DNA of 64,000 bases from Poecilobothrus nobilitatus (GCA_947095535.1 OX352773.1:620001-684000); one strand, 5' to 3'. Positions 1 through 12,556 are shown, counted from the first letter of the stretch. Translations and numbers: made by a program. The notes: generated by a model not told the origin, from the letters alone.

Positions 1-160
1 ATATGGTTGTATTTTGTTTATTTATAAAACAAATTAATGAATGAAATATTTAAAAAAAAAATGCGATGTACACGATGATTACGTACATAAATATATTATG
101 TACGATGTACATGATGATTATGCACAATAATAATACATAGCATAATGCATTGTACATATT

Positions 161-802
161 GGGCCTTTCCACACGAGTAGTGTCCTCTTTCGTCATTTTT
201 TACTTTTACCTTCGTTTCATACCCTCTTGCCTATAAACTAAATTTATGGTGGGGATTTTTAGGAGTAATTTTTTAAACCAAAATTTTAGAGTTTAAAAAT
301 TTAGTCCACTAACACAAACAAAAACTCAAATAAAAATTTTTATGAGGGTCAAAAAAATTTTATGTGTACATACGTTTCATTCTCGTTTGGAAAATTAAAG
401 AAAAAAGTTTTTGAAACGGTCGCAGCAAATTTTTAAAAAAGTAAAGTGATTTTTGATCTTTTACTTGATGAAATTATTAAAATATATTCTATTGACAAAA
501 AAAAATTATGTGCACAGTACAGAGTTTATTCTATTTCTAGCTACATACATATATAATATATATTATTTAAAAATTTCAGGCAAAAAAATCTTATGTTACT
601 TAAATACAAAAAAAAATTTATTTGTTTTATGCGTGCTTTTTTTTATATTTATTATCTACCTCTCGCAACAAATTTTGTTTTAAAATGAAATATTTACACA
701 CCCATATAAAAGTAACGACTATCGAGAGGAACAGTGTGGAAATAAAAAAAAGAGGAAAGTAGTCACGAAACGAAAGAGGACACTACTCGTGTAGAGAGGC
801 CC
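161..802. mobile_element. 642-bp non-autonomous TIR element (MITE-like)
   Basis: The two ends are inverted repeats of about 33 bp. The left end starts GGGCCTTTCCACACGAGTAG at 161; the complement of the right end, finishing at 802, starts GGGCCTCTCTACACGAGTAG, and the match runs on through a shared TGTCCTCTTTCGT. The flanks read ATT on both sides, which may be a 3-bp target duplication. The interior is AT-rich and has no recognisable transposase, so the element would need one in trans. PIF/Harbinger is possible from the GGGCC end and 3-bp duplication, but that superfamily call is inference. Confidence 0.75.
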
Positions 803-2146
803 ATTAATATTATAATACAAACATTTCCTAAATTGTAGCATTGTAGTAAGTATAAAATACAAGAAACAAGTTTAGTATTAATTTGTAGTAAAGTTGGTTG
901 AGTTTTGTTTTGGTGATAATATGTACATACATACATACATACATATATTGGAAATTACATTGGGAGAGATCAACCTTTTATTTCGCATACATATGTATGT
1001 ATAACCGTGACATTCCTATGCATATTATTTATTTTTGATAAATGTTAAGTAAGATATTTAATATATATACATAAATAAGCCAATCAAAATAGTATTTAAT
1101 CATTTACAAATAGTAAATAATTTGTAAAGAAGTTAAGAATAAATAAATCGTTTTTTTTAAATAATAAATATTAAAAAGTGTTAATTTGCATGAATAAACA
1201 TACCTACCTCTTATAAAATTCAATGAAAAAGATTTAATAAAATGATTTTTTAACATATATTGAAAAAGTGAATGTAAATGAAAAAAATTCATCAATCGAA
1301 ATCGCATAACTTTAAATCATATTCATCAAATATTGAATAAAGCCGAAATGTTAGTAACAAAAACTGCCACAATCAGTAGAATGAAAAGGTAGAGTAAAAA
1401 TCTCCTGAGACTTTAAATTGTGCGAATTATGACAATCAGCAATTATGACAGCTAAAACAATAATTTTTGCGAAGAATTTTGTGAATATACACTATGTCAG
1501 CAATAATTCTACGATTTTAGAAAATGCTTTGTCCTATCAAGTTAAGCCTGCTACGATAACTAGGTAACATAAATGTTTCTGAATGGCCTCAATTCTACCA
1601 ATATCAATGCTAGCACATGGGGACCTCACTTAACATGTGTTTTCAAGGATCGACCTAACATAAGTCTCATAAAGTAGTTTTGGTAGATGAAGATTCAGAA
1701 ATTCATCTGTCCAACGATTAACGAAACCTAAGGTTGAGTTAGCCTCAATAATTATAAACTCATAGTGATCCTTAAACTTAAATTTTTGGCTGAAAACAAA
1801 CCTAAATCAAACACTAATATGGTTTCTTTTGCTTCTCGTTGCATCGTATCCATAGAGAAAGGTAAACAGGTTGAAATAATTTGGAAAGAGTAAAAAAGAA
1901 AGAGTATTTTCCTCATCTGAAAAAATTTGTTCCAAATTCAGGTCTTCTCTTAGTGATGATTCCTTGGACACACTTTGCTTTTTACGAAGTTATTTCCTCT
2001 CTAAGCAAAATTGATTTTTTTATATATTATTGTTTTATTATTAATTTTTCGCCAATGAATTATATTATAATTTTTATTTGTTTTTGCATTAATTAAAAAA
2101 AAATATCAATTTATACAATTTCTTTTTAATTTTTAAATAAATCGCC
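803..2146. other. AT-rich stretch without a recognised gene
   Basis: Both strands were read. Only simple-sequence features are visible, such as an ACAT/TACA microsatellite near 921-945 and another TATG-rich patch near 990-1005. Short open frames here have no recognisable protein signature. The stretch lies upstream of the TRPC exons and could be an intron of that gene or intergenic DNA. Confidence 0.5.
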
Positions 2147-2207
2147 AATACCGGTATTTATTTAAATAAAATACCGAAAACCGGTATTGATTATTGTCTC
2201 CGGTATT
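2147..2207. repeat. Cluster of ACCGGTATT palindromes
   Basis: AATACCGGTATT at 2147-2158 is a perfect 12-bp palindrome. CCGGTATT recurs at 2181-2188 and CGGTATT near 2201-2207, and an inverted ATACCG lies between them. This looks like the remains of a small inverted-repeat element. No function is supported. Confidence 0.45.
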
Positions 2208-2338
2208 GCAGGAAAAACAACGAAAAATCAATATCTAACAACAATTGATAGAGCAGCTCACTCAAGATACATGAACTATAGCATCCTTTTCAACAGTAAC
2301 GAAGAAAAAACAATTTGACTCGTAATTTGATATTCTTA

Positions 2339-2376
2339 ATCACTCTCATAAATTATAATTAATTTATGAGAGTGAT
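2339..2376. repeat. Perfect 17-bp inverted repeat, 4-nt loop
   Basis: Arms 2339-2355 and 2360-2376 are exact reverse complements (left arm ATCACTCTCATAAATTA) around the loop TAAT. It could fold as a cruciform or RNA hairpin. It overlaps no coding sequence. Confidence 0.7.
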
Positions 2377-2509
2377 GAGAAACTATTAATATTTTAATTC
2401 ACATTATTAAATTTTAAAAAAGCACGAATAATAACCGGTTTATGAGTAAAAACGGTTTTTAGACAATTTTGATTTTGGATTTGGTGTGTTTAGATAACTT
2501 AATTTAAAA

Positions 2510-2780
2510 CCGAGGAAAAATAAAGTTGCCCTTGTCAACTCTTAAATATCCGTACGAATCCTTTATTGTGTTCAACATACAATATAGTATCACTTTGTTT
2601 ATAATATTATTTTTTAAATTTTTTATTATTTTTAAAAATATTTGTGTGCGTTTTATAATTTCTTGAATTACAATGGTTTATATGGTTCTTCCAACCCAGA
2701 TTCGAGCCTATCACCTAACCAAACGATTATAACTTTTTTAGTTATGCTACAGCAGCATTTAATACTAATCGGAAAAATGT
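2510..2780 (+). repeat. Dispersed repeat family R, copy 1
   Basis: It opens with a CGAGGAA...GTCAACTCTTAAATATCCGTACGAA module that is repeated at 13838, 15335 and 56692 in the same orientation. The following ~250 bp also match in order: an AATATTATTTTTTAA tract, a TTTTATAATTTCT block, ACGATTAT and CAGCATTTAATACTAA. No coding capacity is visible. The opening module also begins the satellite-like element at 60053. Confidence 0.6.
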
Positions 2781-2984
2781 ATATTAATTTATTCTTACTA
2801 CTACACTAATTTTAATATATATAATAAACACATATAAATATATTATTACATATCTGCAGATAAAACATTTTCCAATTTCAGTGATATGATTTCTTTATAA
2901 AAAAAACACACTAATTGTTAAGGAAATTCAAATGTTTTTTATTTAATGTGAAGTACAATCGATATAATTAAGTTCTGAATAAAA

Positions 2985-3398
2985 CGTCATTCAAATGGCC
3001 TCCACGACTTCTTTTGCAGGAACGAATTCGATGAACCTAATTTTCAAGCACTTTTTCCACTAAATCAAATCTAAAGCTTGAAAAGAGTCTGGTTTTTTGC
3101 TAAAAACCAATGATTTCAAATAACCCCATAAGAAATAGTCTAATGGTGTTAAATCATAATTTCTTGGAGGCCATTTAATGTCACAATTTCTTGAAATAAT
3201 CGAATCTACAAACTTTTCTCGCAATAATTCGGTTGTTGCACGTGCTGTGTGACACGTAACCCCGTCTTGTTGGAACCAGATGTTGTCAAGATCAGTTTCT
3301 TCCAATTTCGGCCATAAAAAGTTGGTTATCATCGATCTATACCGCTCTCCATTGACATTAACGGTGTTACCAGCTTAATTTCGAAAGAAGTACGAACC
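2985..3398 (-). pseudogene. Mariner-like transposase, C-terminal fragment
   Basis: The - strand from about 3398 to 2985 encodes the C-terminal half of a Tc1/mariner-type transposase. Visible landmarks are NTVNVNGERYRSM, the second catalytic aspartate in WFQQDG, and the third in WPPRNYDLTPLDYFLWG, with 36 residues between the two aspartates. The HTH domain and the first catalytic aspartate are missing. The frame ends soon after the DLTPLDYFLWG block. It belongs to the same transposase type as the longer copy at 29828-31133 but is clearly diverged from it. No TIRs were found around it. Confidence 0.8.
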
Positions 3399-4499
3399 GA
3401 AGATTACCAGACTACCAGACCACCAGACAGTGGAATATAAAGATTTTTTACTCTCTAAAATGTACATTTTCAATACAAATAAATTTTTGCAAATTTTTAA
3501 TTTATTAATTTGACTATGCTCCATCCATTATAATGATTTTCGCTGCGAGCTAAAAGGTAAAAGTGAGACACAACACGGTCGGAAATTTCGCAGCGAAAAC
3601 AGGTTTTAATTTGAAAATGTTTATTGTTCTGAAAATCTTTTTTTAAAGCAAAAAAAATCATCTATCTCCACCACAGGACCGGCCGGTATTATACAAAAAC
3701 TATTTCATAGATTTTTAACTTAATAATTTATATCATAGCAAAATAACTTCTAATAATTTAACTTAATTTTTTGTTTTTTTAATAATAATAATAATAATTG
3801 AATTAATCGTAAAAATATATGTAGATACATTCATTTATATATTCATACATATGTATGTATGCACATGATTTTTTTTGTCATTCTAAAATATTAGAAGTAA
3901 AAAATAATAAAACTGTAAACAAATACAAAACAAACATAACATTAATGTTGTATCTGCTAACAAAAACTTTACCGTTTAAATTTTGCATCATCAACAAAAG
4001 ATATGCATCGATATAAATTTTTAGAGATATGTATAAAAAAAAACAAAAAAAATTTGTTCATATAAATTCTTATAGTGTGTTGCAATATGTATGAAATTTG
4101 GAAATTAAAAGGTATAAGTTAGTCGTTAAAAGTCGTTCGTTAGATCAAAAAATATTCTATGGCAAAGTTGTTCCTCTTTAATTGTGTAATAGCTTTTTTA
4201 ATCATTTTTCTCATAATTTTTCCTGTTACGAAATATTCGTAAAAAACTTAAAAATGATACTAGTAAACTACCATTTTCGGTAGTCCGATTTGCTTCAAAA
4301 GCTTATTAATCCGAGATATTTACGCTAGAACCTTAAATATAAAGTTTCAAAAAATTCCGCTCAGTTGTTTAGGATATACACGTGCCCACAGTCATACCCA
4401 CACACACACATCAAGCTAAAAAAAAAATGTACAGCCCGCTACGCACCGAAGTAGTGCATTTTTGCCAAAATCTCGGGTATAAATTTTTAGTATGAAAAC
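3399..4499. other. Non-coding AT-rich stretch
   Basis: No gene was recognised. TTTTCGCTGCGA (3537-3548) and its exact complement TCGCAGCGAAAA (3588-3599) form a 12-bp inverted repeat with a 39-nt spacer. An AATAAT microsatellite lies near 3780-3800 and a CACACACACA patch near 4402-4412. Confidence 0.5.
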
Positions 4500-4524
4500 A
4501 ATACCTACCTTATAAATAATAATC

Positions 4525-4997
4525 AACAATCACTAAGTGAGGATAGCACGTATGCACTTTCCAGATTTAGAGATGAGAGAATTGTCAACTATTTAAGACT
4601 ATATCTTGCATATTTGCATAATGACTCCAACAACTGTATCATAGAAGGCAAAACAAAAACTAATTTACAAGTTCTAATACATAATGAGGGCTTGCCATCT
4701 AATTATAAAGACTTACTAAATCTCTATATTAGATACCATAAAAGTATAGGATTAACGTTGAAAGAAATCGATGACGACCTTCGTGCTCATCGTAGCTATT
4801 GCAATAGTAATTATTACAACCACTTATATCAGTCGCGGAAAATTATAAGAAGTTTTTTCGGCCCAACTCCAAGTAAATGTCCAATTTTTTCCATTAACAA
4901 TAATATAAACGTTATTACATTAGCTAATCAGATTAACAAACTTATTATCAATAATCTTAAAATTTTGTACAAACAACTGCAGTGGTATGAGAAGTAA
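4525..4997 (+). pseudogene. LINE copy A ORF1, C-terminal domain
   Basis: The frame starts around SLSEDSTYALSRFRDERI and continues through LHNDSNNCIIEGKTKT, NEGLPSNYKDL, and a closing YCNSNYYNHLYQSR block. The same order of blocks occurs in copy C (36215-36600) and copy B (32990-33350), just before each endonuclease. It is therefore a conserved C-terminal domain of ORF1 rather than a chance frame. The N-terminal PHD-finger part seen in the other copies is absent here. Its function is unknown to me; the position after a gag-like region suggests RNA or protein binding, which is inference. Confidence 0.7.
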
Positions 4998-7195
4998 ACT
5001 TAAACAATTATATATTGATGCAAAATCATGTAATTTTAGTGTACTAGCTATCACTGAAACATGGTTAAATAACTCTTAAAAACGAAGAAATACTGGACAG
5101 TAATTGGTCTGTTTACAGACGCGACCGTGATTATCTTTCTAATAACTGTTCAAGAGGAGGCGGTGTGCTAATTGCAGTAAAAAATAACTTGTCTAGTATA
5201 CCTCTAGTTACTAGAACGAGTCACTTATTCGAACACCAATTTATAAAAAAAAACCTAGGCACAAATTACTTGTACCTTGGTATAGTTTAGTTTCCTCCTA
5301 ATTCTGACAACTCTTCATATTTGCATTTTTACGATATATATGACAGTACTTCATTCAGGATTATATTTTTGTGTTTGGTGATTTTGATCGCCCTACAATT
5401 TCTTTTGTAATTGACGAATCAGATAATCTGTTGCTACCAATTAATTTTTTTGATGAAATAGATTTTGATCTATTTAGTGCTTTTTATGGTAACGATTTGC
5501 CACAGATTATCAGTTTTCCTAATAACAATAACAAATGGTTGGATCTTGCATTTTCGAATGCATATGACAGAGTGGTGGTAAAACTAGCTGATTATGCAGA
5601 AAATCTTTTTACTAACACCACTCATCATAACGCAATCATCTTCGAGTTTACAACTACTAGTCCAAACTTTTCCAAATCATACAGTAAAGCAATTGTATAT
5701 GATTTTCAAAATGCTGACTATCAAAGTATAAATTATGCTTTGTCAGCTATTAATTGGCCCGACCTGTTATCACAACAGGATATTAACTCATCTATCTCTA
5801 TCTTCTATTTAAAAAATTTTAAAATAATTAATTCATTTGTGCCAAAAATACGAAAAAAAGATAAAACCACTGAACCTTGGTTAAATAGAGATCTCACGAC
5901 ATTGCGTAACCAACGCAATAAACTCTTCAAAAGAATAAAAAATACAAATAATCCTAACATTAACTTGCTGAATACTTACAAAGATATTGCCTTAGGTTTT
6001 AAGCTTAAAGCAAATTCAGCATATGACAATTATGTTACTAATGTCGGTAATAGATTAATTACAGATCCCAATAAATGTGTTGGCTTCGTTAACACTAAAC
6101 GTAAAACCTTTGGTTATCCAAATTCTATGTCAATTGACAATAGTTTTTCCTCTTGTCCAAGAGATATCTGTAATTTCTTTCCTGATAATTTTCAAAAAGT
6201 TTATCGGCCACCAGAACTCTTCCCTAATAGGGATTAAATAAATTTCATCTTTCTGACAATGACATTTTTGAAGCATTAAAGAACCTTGACACCAAAAAAA
6301 GCGTTGGTCCTGAATTAATCCCACCGACCTCAATATCTTGTTCATCCGCTGCATATTATTTTTAATTGGTCATTATCGACACGGATTTTTCCAGATGTAT
6401 GGAAATCCTCCTTTTTGTCTCCTATTCATAAAAATGGTGATAAAGCATCTGTGGAAAACTACCAGCATGGCTTTAGAAAAGGCCGTTCTACTACTCCGAA
6501 CCTTATGATACACAGTATACACATCTGAAATTTTGAATCAAATGGAAAAAGGGTACCAAGTTGATGCAATTTACACAGATTTCAGCAAAGCTTTTGATCG
6601 TATTGATTGCATCATTTTGTTAAAAAAAACTTGCCACGTTTGGTGTATCTGGTTCATTTTTTTTATGGCTCCATACTTATCTTACCGGAAGAACTCAAAA
6701 TATTAAATTCCAATTATATTATCTAAAACTATCGATGTCACTTCAGGAGTACCGCAAGGTAGTGATTTAGGTCCACTCTTGTTTAATATATTTATTTCTG
6801 ACTTATCTGGCAAATTAGGTAATATTCCGCACATTGCGTTTGTAGACGACTTAAAAGTATATCAAGTCATTAAAAATAAAGACTTAAATTTTTAAACATG
6901 CTAACCTTGTCATCTCGAAGGAAAATTTCTTCATCTTGCTTTACCTACGATGTTTTTTATGACAATATTCACATTGAATATTTGAAAAACAATTTTATCG
7001 TAAATGATGGGGTAAGGCAAACATGTTGAAGTTGAATGAGTTAGTTGAACAAACTCATAGAACAGAATACGGAAGAAATGAACCAATTAACAGATGTTGT
7101 ACTACCTTCAATAAGCACAGTCATCTTTTTTCTTCATTAATTTCAAAAAGAGCCTTTAAATCTAAATTATACCAACATTTTTCCCTTCAATGACT
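4985..7195 (+). pseudogene. LINE copy A ORF2 (endonuclease-RT), broken
   Basis: The endonuclease start is recognisable by VLAITETWL near 5035-5065 and by SRGGGVLIAVKNNL near 5150-5190. The longest open part (5371-6237, 288 aa) is the linker between endonuclease and RT and contains NKWLDLAFSNAYDRV and KTTEPWLNRDL. RT blocks follow in shifted frames: SVGPELIPP, HGFRKGRSTT, DFSKAFDRIDC, SGVPQGSDLGPLLFN, and a palm motif reading FVDD in place of the usual Y/FADD. In-frame stops, frameshifts and the altered catalytic motif show that it is dead. Confidence 0.8.
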
Positions 7196-7487
7196 TTACA
7201 CAACTTTTTACTTAATCATACATTTTTCTTAACATTTAAAATTATATATACATTTTTTATTGTTAATCTTAGACATAATTATTTATTTTGTTTTATAATC
7301 TTTGTGTGATTTATCGTATTCTAGCTAAATAATTAATTTTTCCTTTTTTTCCCTTTTGCATTGAAAAATATAAAAAACAAAAAAAAGAATACATTATTTC
7401 TTCAAAATTTTTTTTTTTTAATAAAAATTTCCTAAACCTATTCTAATCCTAACAAACTTAACCTACCTTACGATTAGCAATTATGAT

Positions 7488-8945
7488 GCATCTAACCACC
7501 AATAACTCTTTCTAATTTGGGTATCCTTAGTAGTTATACACATATCATATTTAAGATTTTCTTCGTTTATGTTAGCCGGATTGTAGTCTACTATTTTACA
7601 TGTAGCCCGTCTACTATAATGATATAGTAGGGGAACATCATTCTCGGTTTGTATAAAACCGTTTTTGTCAAGAAAGATAAAATGCTCAGGGGCAATAAAT
7701 CACGTAAAAACCATAAATCACGTATAAACCATTTTCTGGAGTATTTAATGCTCTTTCATAATGATTTCGAATTAGTTTTATCATAAATCTTTCGATTCTA
7801 TTTATGTTTGATTCCTTATACAAATATTTATTTGAATAAAAATATTTGTAATCAGATTCCGGCTTTCTGAATTTGTTTATGCACACTCTTATACACCTTC
7901 TCTCAAACTTTCTGAGTTTCTCCATCAAACTAGCACTTGTATTGTACCACACAGGCACAGCATATGTCAGTGTTGGTCTGATGAAGGTTTGGTAAGCGAT
8001 TACTTTAACTCTTGTATTTATTATTTTATTATAGAACAGCCTTTTGCAAGCCATAAATGCTTTATTTCCATTTTGCAGTGTTGTCTTAATGTGTGTAATA
8101 TATTTTAAATTTCTCTGTAAGTACACTCCCAGATATTTTACCGATTCTTTATTTTCTATTTCTGTAGCATTCGGCCCTTTAATTTTAAATTTCTTCCAGT
8201 TACCTTTTATGTTTGAATTGAGATGATTGTAAGTATCTCTAAATAATATAGTTTGACATTTATCATAGTTAATTTTTAAGAGCCATACTTTGCAGTAATT
8301 TGTAACAACATTAAGCATTTTTTGTACATCTCGCTGTATATTTTCTACATTATCGTTGGCTGAATATACTATTACATCGTCGGCAAACGCAATTGTATAA
8401 TTTGCACCTTTCATCGTTTTTAATATTTCCAGAAGCTCTAAAATACATATTGAAAACAATAGAGGTGAGTTTACAGCTCCTTGTTGTAGGCCATTAGTTA
8501 TGTTTCTAATATTAGTCCTCTATAGTCCTCTATATTTCTCTATATTGCTTTGTGCTATGTAAAATTTGTTGTTGTTTACCATAGTTTCGATTAAGTTGGC
8601 TAGGTGTTGTGGGAAATTAAGCTTTAATAATTTATATATTAGTTCGTCGATCCATATTGAATTAAAGGCTTTCTCCAAGTCTATTAGACAGGCCCCTACT
8701 CCAAATTCTTTATTGATGTGCCAACAAACGTCAGACGTTAGCTTTGTTATTACATGTATCGTGCTGTGCTTGTACCTAAATTCAAATTGGTTTTCGGGTA
8801 AGATATCATTTTCGTCTAAGAAATTATTCATTTTATCTTTAATTATTGCTTCATATATTTTACTTATACTAGGTAACAAGCTTATGGGGCGATAGTTGTT
8901 CGGATTCGTTGGATCTTTGCCCGGTTTTTTAATAATAACCACACG
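7488..8945 (-). pseudogene. Non-LTR retrotransposon RT, 5'-truncated
   Basis: On the - strand, 8942-8520 encodes RT finger and palm blocks (NNYRPISLLPSISKIYE, LIDLEKAFNSIWIDEL). The GLQQGAVNSPLLF block lies near 8500-8455 in a shifted frame, and 8459-7686 carries the catalytic FADDVIVY, the KYLGVYL thumb block and RPTLTYAVPVWY. Coding similarity continues to about 7490 after another frame change, where a near-exact 17-bp duplication (AATCACGTA-AAACCAT, 7695-7735) shifts the frame. The 5' end stops at ~8945, before any endonuclease, which is typical of an aborted reverse transcription. It is a different family from copy A. Confidence 0.8.
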
Positions 8946-9967
8946 TGTTTTCTTCCCTAACTACATTGATTTAGTGGCTACAAAATTAGAAAATATAAAT
9001 TATTCAGCCGAGCGAAAAAACTGTCAGAAATTTTTAGTTTTTGTTGTTGACACTCTGATTGAAGTACGTGTATTTTAAACAATTTTTGACATATCTTCGC
9101 GAAATTTCCCCCTGAATTTGTTTTCACTTAAAAAAAGTTGGACGATTTTTTCTCATGACCGGCACAAAAAAACGGCTTATAAGAAAAGTGGTATCTAGCT
9201 TTTTTACTCTGTATTTAGATTTGTTTTATGATTTTTTTTGTATTGCATAAAGTAAGTGATTCCAAATTCAAAAGAGAGCGACTGGTTCTAATTGGAGCTA
9301 TAATGGCAAAATATGTTATGTGTCTGTTTCAAATAATAATTTTCGAAATGATTTACCCGAGACGTACGCGTATAAAAAATTGTAAGACTTTCCTCTTTAA
9401 GAGAAAAAAATCAAGCAATTTGCACATTCTATTATCTGAATAACGGTAAAACAATAAAAACACTTAAAAATTTATTAAAACTTGTTTTTTTTGTACACTG
9501 GTTACTATTTGTCCCAATTCTTTTATTCATGAGTTATCAGTGAGTTATTCATATTTACCGTTACATAAAAAATTGTAAAGAAACTGGTTTTTAAAACATA
9601 TTTTAATTAATTTTTGAGTATATATATATATGTATATCCGAAATCGTGGTGTCATAAAGTACCGTTATGTGTTAATATCATTTTAAAAGTTCGTCTCTGC
9701 TATTTGGAATTTTTTCCAAATTTTATCGATAGACGAACAGATAGAGCGATATTACTTTATTCAAATTCTTTTGGAAATCTGCTAGAAGTTCATTATGTTG
9801 TAGATGAAAATTAACTATGTGAAAATTTAACTAGATGAAACTATAACCCTAAAATTAAAGCTAAATCCAATAATACATTATTTTACATTAAAATTATTTT
9901 TCCAAAAAATGTTTAGTTGTAATAATTTATATTTATAATACTTATTTATATTTAATCTTTAATGCAG
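8946..9967. other. Non-coding stretch directly upstream of the first TRPC exon
   Basis: No coding signature was recognised on either strand. The right edge is the 3' splice site (TTAATGCAG at 9959-9967), so at least the right part is intron. A short ATAT microsatellite lies near 9620. Confidence 0.55.
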
Positions 9968-12556
9968 GGTATTTGCTTACTTTCAACAAAAAGCGGAAAT
10001 TTACAAGAATTCAGCAACTGCTTTTACTGCAAGAGAAAATTGGGATGTATTTGACCCGCAATTAATTGCTGAAGGATTATTTGCAGCTGCCAACGTATTC
10101 TCCGCATTAAAACTAGTTCACATGTTTTCAATAAACCCTCATTTAGGGCCATTACAGATATCACTAGGCCGAATGGTTATTGACATTGTGAAATTTTTTT
10201 TCATTTATTCTTTAGTTTTATTCGCTTTTGCATGTGGATTAAATCAGTTACTTTATTATTTTGCTGATTTAGAAAAAAGTAAATGCTATAGTTTACCAAA
10301 TGGTCAAGCAGATTGGTCTGCAAATGCTGATGCGTGTATGAAATGGAGACGTTTTGGAAAGTAATTTGACAATTTCTAACACAGAAAGAATTTGTTCATA
10401 TATTCATTTTACAATAAATTTTTAATATACAAACTTTGCAATAAATTTTTAATAGCTTATTTGAATCATCGCAATCGTTATTCTGGGCTAGTTTTGGCAT
10501 GATTGGACTAGAAAATTTCGAACTAGCTGGTATTAAGGAGTACACACGTTTCTGGGGCTTATTAATGTTTGGGTCGTATAGTGTTATTAATGTTATTGTA
10601 TTACTGAATTTGCTTATCGCTATGATGTCGAATTCCTATGCAATGATTGAGGTAAAAATGGTTTAAATTTCATTTCTGGTTTTATATGATATTTAATGAC
10701 TTTCGGTCTCTATTATTAGGAACATTCAGATACTGAATGGAAATTTGCAAGAACAAAATTATGGATGAGCTTTTTTGATGACAGTCCTACTTTACCTCCA
10801 CCATTTAATATTTTTCCGTCTGTTAAATGGATAATTAGAATATTTAGAAAATCAAGCAAGGAAATTGCAAGGAAAAAATCAGAGGTAAATTCTAGAGACT
10901 TTACAATGACTATATTTATATTATTAAATAGTATTCTTTATTGCATTTTGTTTTATTGAATTTTTCTCTTCTTTTGCTTTTGTTTTGATGAAGATGTTAA
11001 ACTTTGTTTGTTTTTAAAATAATACATTTTTTGGTAAAAGTTATTTTTGTCAAAAGCAATTATAAACTTTTTTTTAAATTCTTCTACTTTGAAGTTTTTT
11101 TTAATTATTCTGTTTCTGTATAGAAAAGGTGTGAAGTTGAACGTGAGAATCAGTATGTGAATATAATGCGAGCACTTGTTTGGCGTTATGTATGTGATCA
11201 ACATCAGAAATTGGAAGAATCTCAAATAAATGAAGATGATATCAATGAAGTTAAAAACGACATTTCAACTTTAAAATTTGAGTTATTAGAAATTTATAAA
11301 CAAAATGGAATGGATATATCATGTGCATCAAAGAAGGAGCAACGTAAGTTAGGAGTATACTATTTTATTTAAGAAAATTAATCTATTTTTACAAAAAAAA
11401 ATTACTATTAGCTGCTAAGAAAAATTAAAAGTAACAAGATAATATAAGCTATGGTAATAGATATCTGTTATATTTTACAGCAGTTCGTGCTAAACGAGCA
11501 AAAGAATGGGAACGACGTCTAATGAAAGATTTTCAAATTTCTTTGATTTCGAGGGAAGACGATATTGAATCTAACCTTCAAAACTTAAAGCAAACAGGTC
11601 CTCCAAATGAAAATCCAAAATCAAAATTTGTAAGAATTGCAAAAATTGTTGCTCAAGAGACGGTAGCTCATAAGTGGAATACAATTTTAAAAAGTGTTGC
11701 TAGAGATTCGCAAATTGGACGATGCTGTAATCAAGATAGTTACCAAAGTCAACGTCATTTACAGAAAGCAATTGAAGAAGCACAGAGGTAGAATCACCGA
11801 TACTCTTTTCACTAGAAAAATGAATTTCTTTTTTAAATATTTTTTTTTTTTTATTTTAGAATGATTTTAACAACTGACCCTAATCGTTTGGGAGCAGTGA
11901 GTCCAATTGAATTCAATGATGAAAAATCAAGCACATTACTAGGTTTAATTAACAAATTTTCTGATGAAGTTCGATATTCCGCCAATCGTTCGATGAAATC
12001 AAAAAATTATGATAAAAAGAAAATTATTCATTCAGATAGTAAAGACTCGAATTCAGAAAGGTCACCTGCTTCAAAAGCACCAAGAACCGTTGGAGACCTA
12101 ATTCGTTCAATATCACCTAAGCCATCAAATTATAAAGAATTTAAAAGATCAACGTCACCACCGCTAGTTGCAGAAAAAAGTACATCAGTGTCTGGTAATC
12201 AAAAAGTAAATGCACCAGATATAAAAGTGTCCATGACAAAAAATGATAACGAAATTGTTTTATTACCAGATAGATTAGATGATAGAAAAAAAACTGCCAT
12301 TCTGAAACCAGACACAAAGACGAACAAAAAAGCGCCACCTGCACCACCAGTTTCTGAAAATACATTGAGAGTAAATGAAAATATATTAATTCGAGCACAT
12401 TCTCCTGAAATTCGATTTTTAACATTGCATGATAGCAGTGAGAATTTAGTACATCGAGATTCAGATTCTGACATTAGTTCAACAACGCCGAAAAGTCCAA
12501 GACCTGGAGAAATTTGTATTGATGATGGTATTGGCCGACAAAAGGGGTGGTTGTAA
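9968..12556 (+). CDS. TRPC-family cation channel, C-terminal exons (TRP-gamma-like)
   Basis: Six exons with GT-AG introns join in frame: 9968-10360, 10456-10651, 10720-10884, 11124-11343, 11481-11787 and 11860-12556, with stop TAA at 12554. They give about 658 residues; upstream exons lie outside the window or were not recognised. Exons 1-2 cover the membrane part: [19 protein letters not shown], a helix ([20 protein letters not shown]), the pore region [19 protein letters not shown], and the last helix ([20 protein letters not shown]). Exon 3 starts with the TRP box region [10 protein letters not shown]. Exon 5 has [12 protein letters not shown]. Exon 6 is a low-complexity Ser/Pro-rich tail with KKAPPAPP that ends GWL. 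The family is a plasma-membrane Ca2+-permeable channel gated downstream of phospholipase C. TRP-gamma fits best from the tail ([12 protein letters not shown]), but TRP and TRPL are not excluded. No frame break was seen. Confidence 0.92.

Larger units (their letters stand above)
4500..7195 (+). mobile_element. Non-LTR retrotransposon copy A (CR1/Jockey-group), decayed
   Basis: This is a 5'-truncated and internally deleted copy of the same broad family as copies B and C further right. It holds the end of ORF1 (4525-4997), a broken endonuclease (4985-5400), the endonuclease-RT linker (5371-6237), pieces of reverse transcriptase (6238-6900) and the C-terminal tail (6930-7195). Two internal deletions are visible. 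Near 6455-6465 the finger motif ...VENY is joined straight to QHGFRKGRS. Near 6895 the palm region is joined to the C-terminal region. It is not competent for retrotransposition. Confidence 0.85.

Noticed and set aside
453..683. 76-codon frame in the left MITE
   Set aside because: Low-complexity Ile/Leu/Tyr/Lys-rich frame with no transposase motif.
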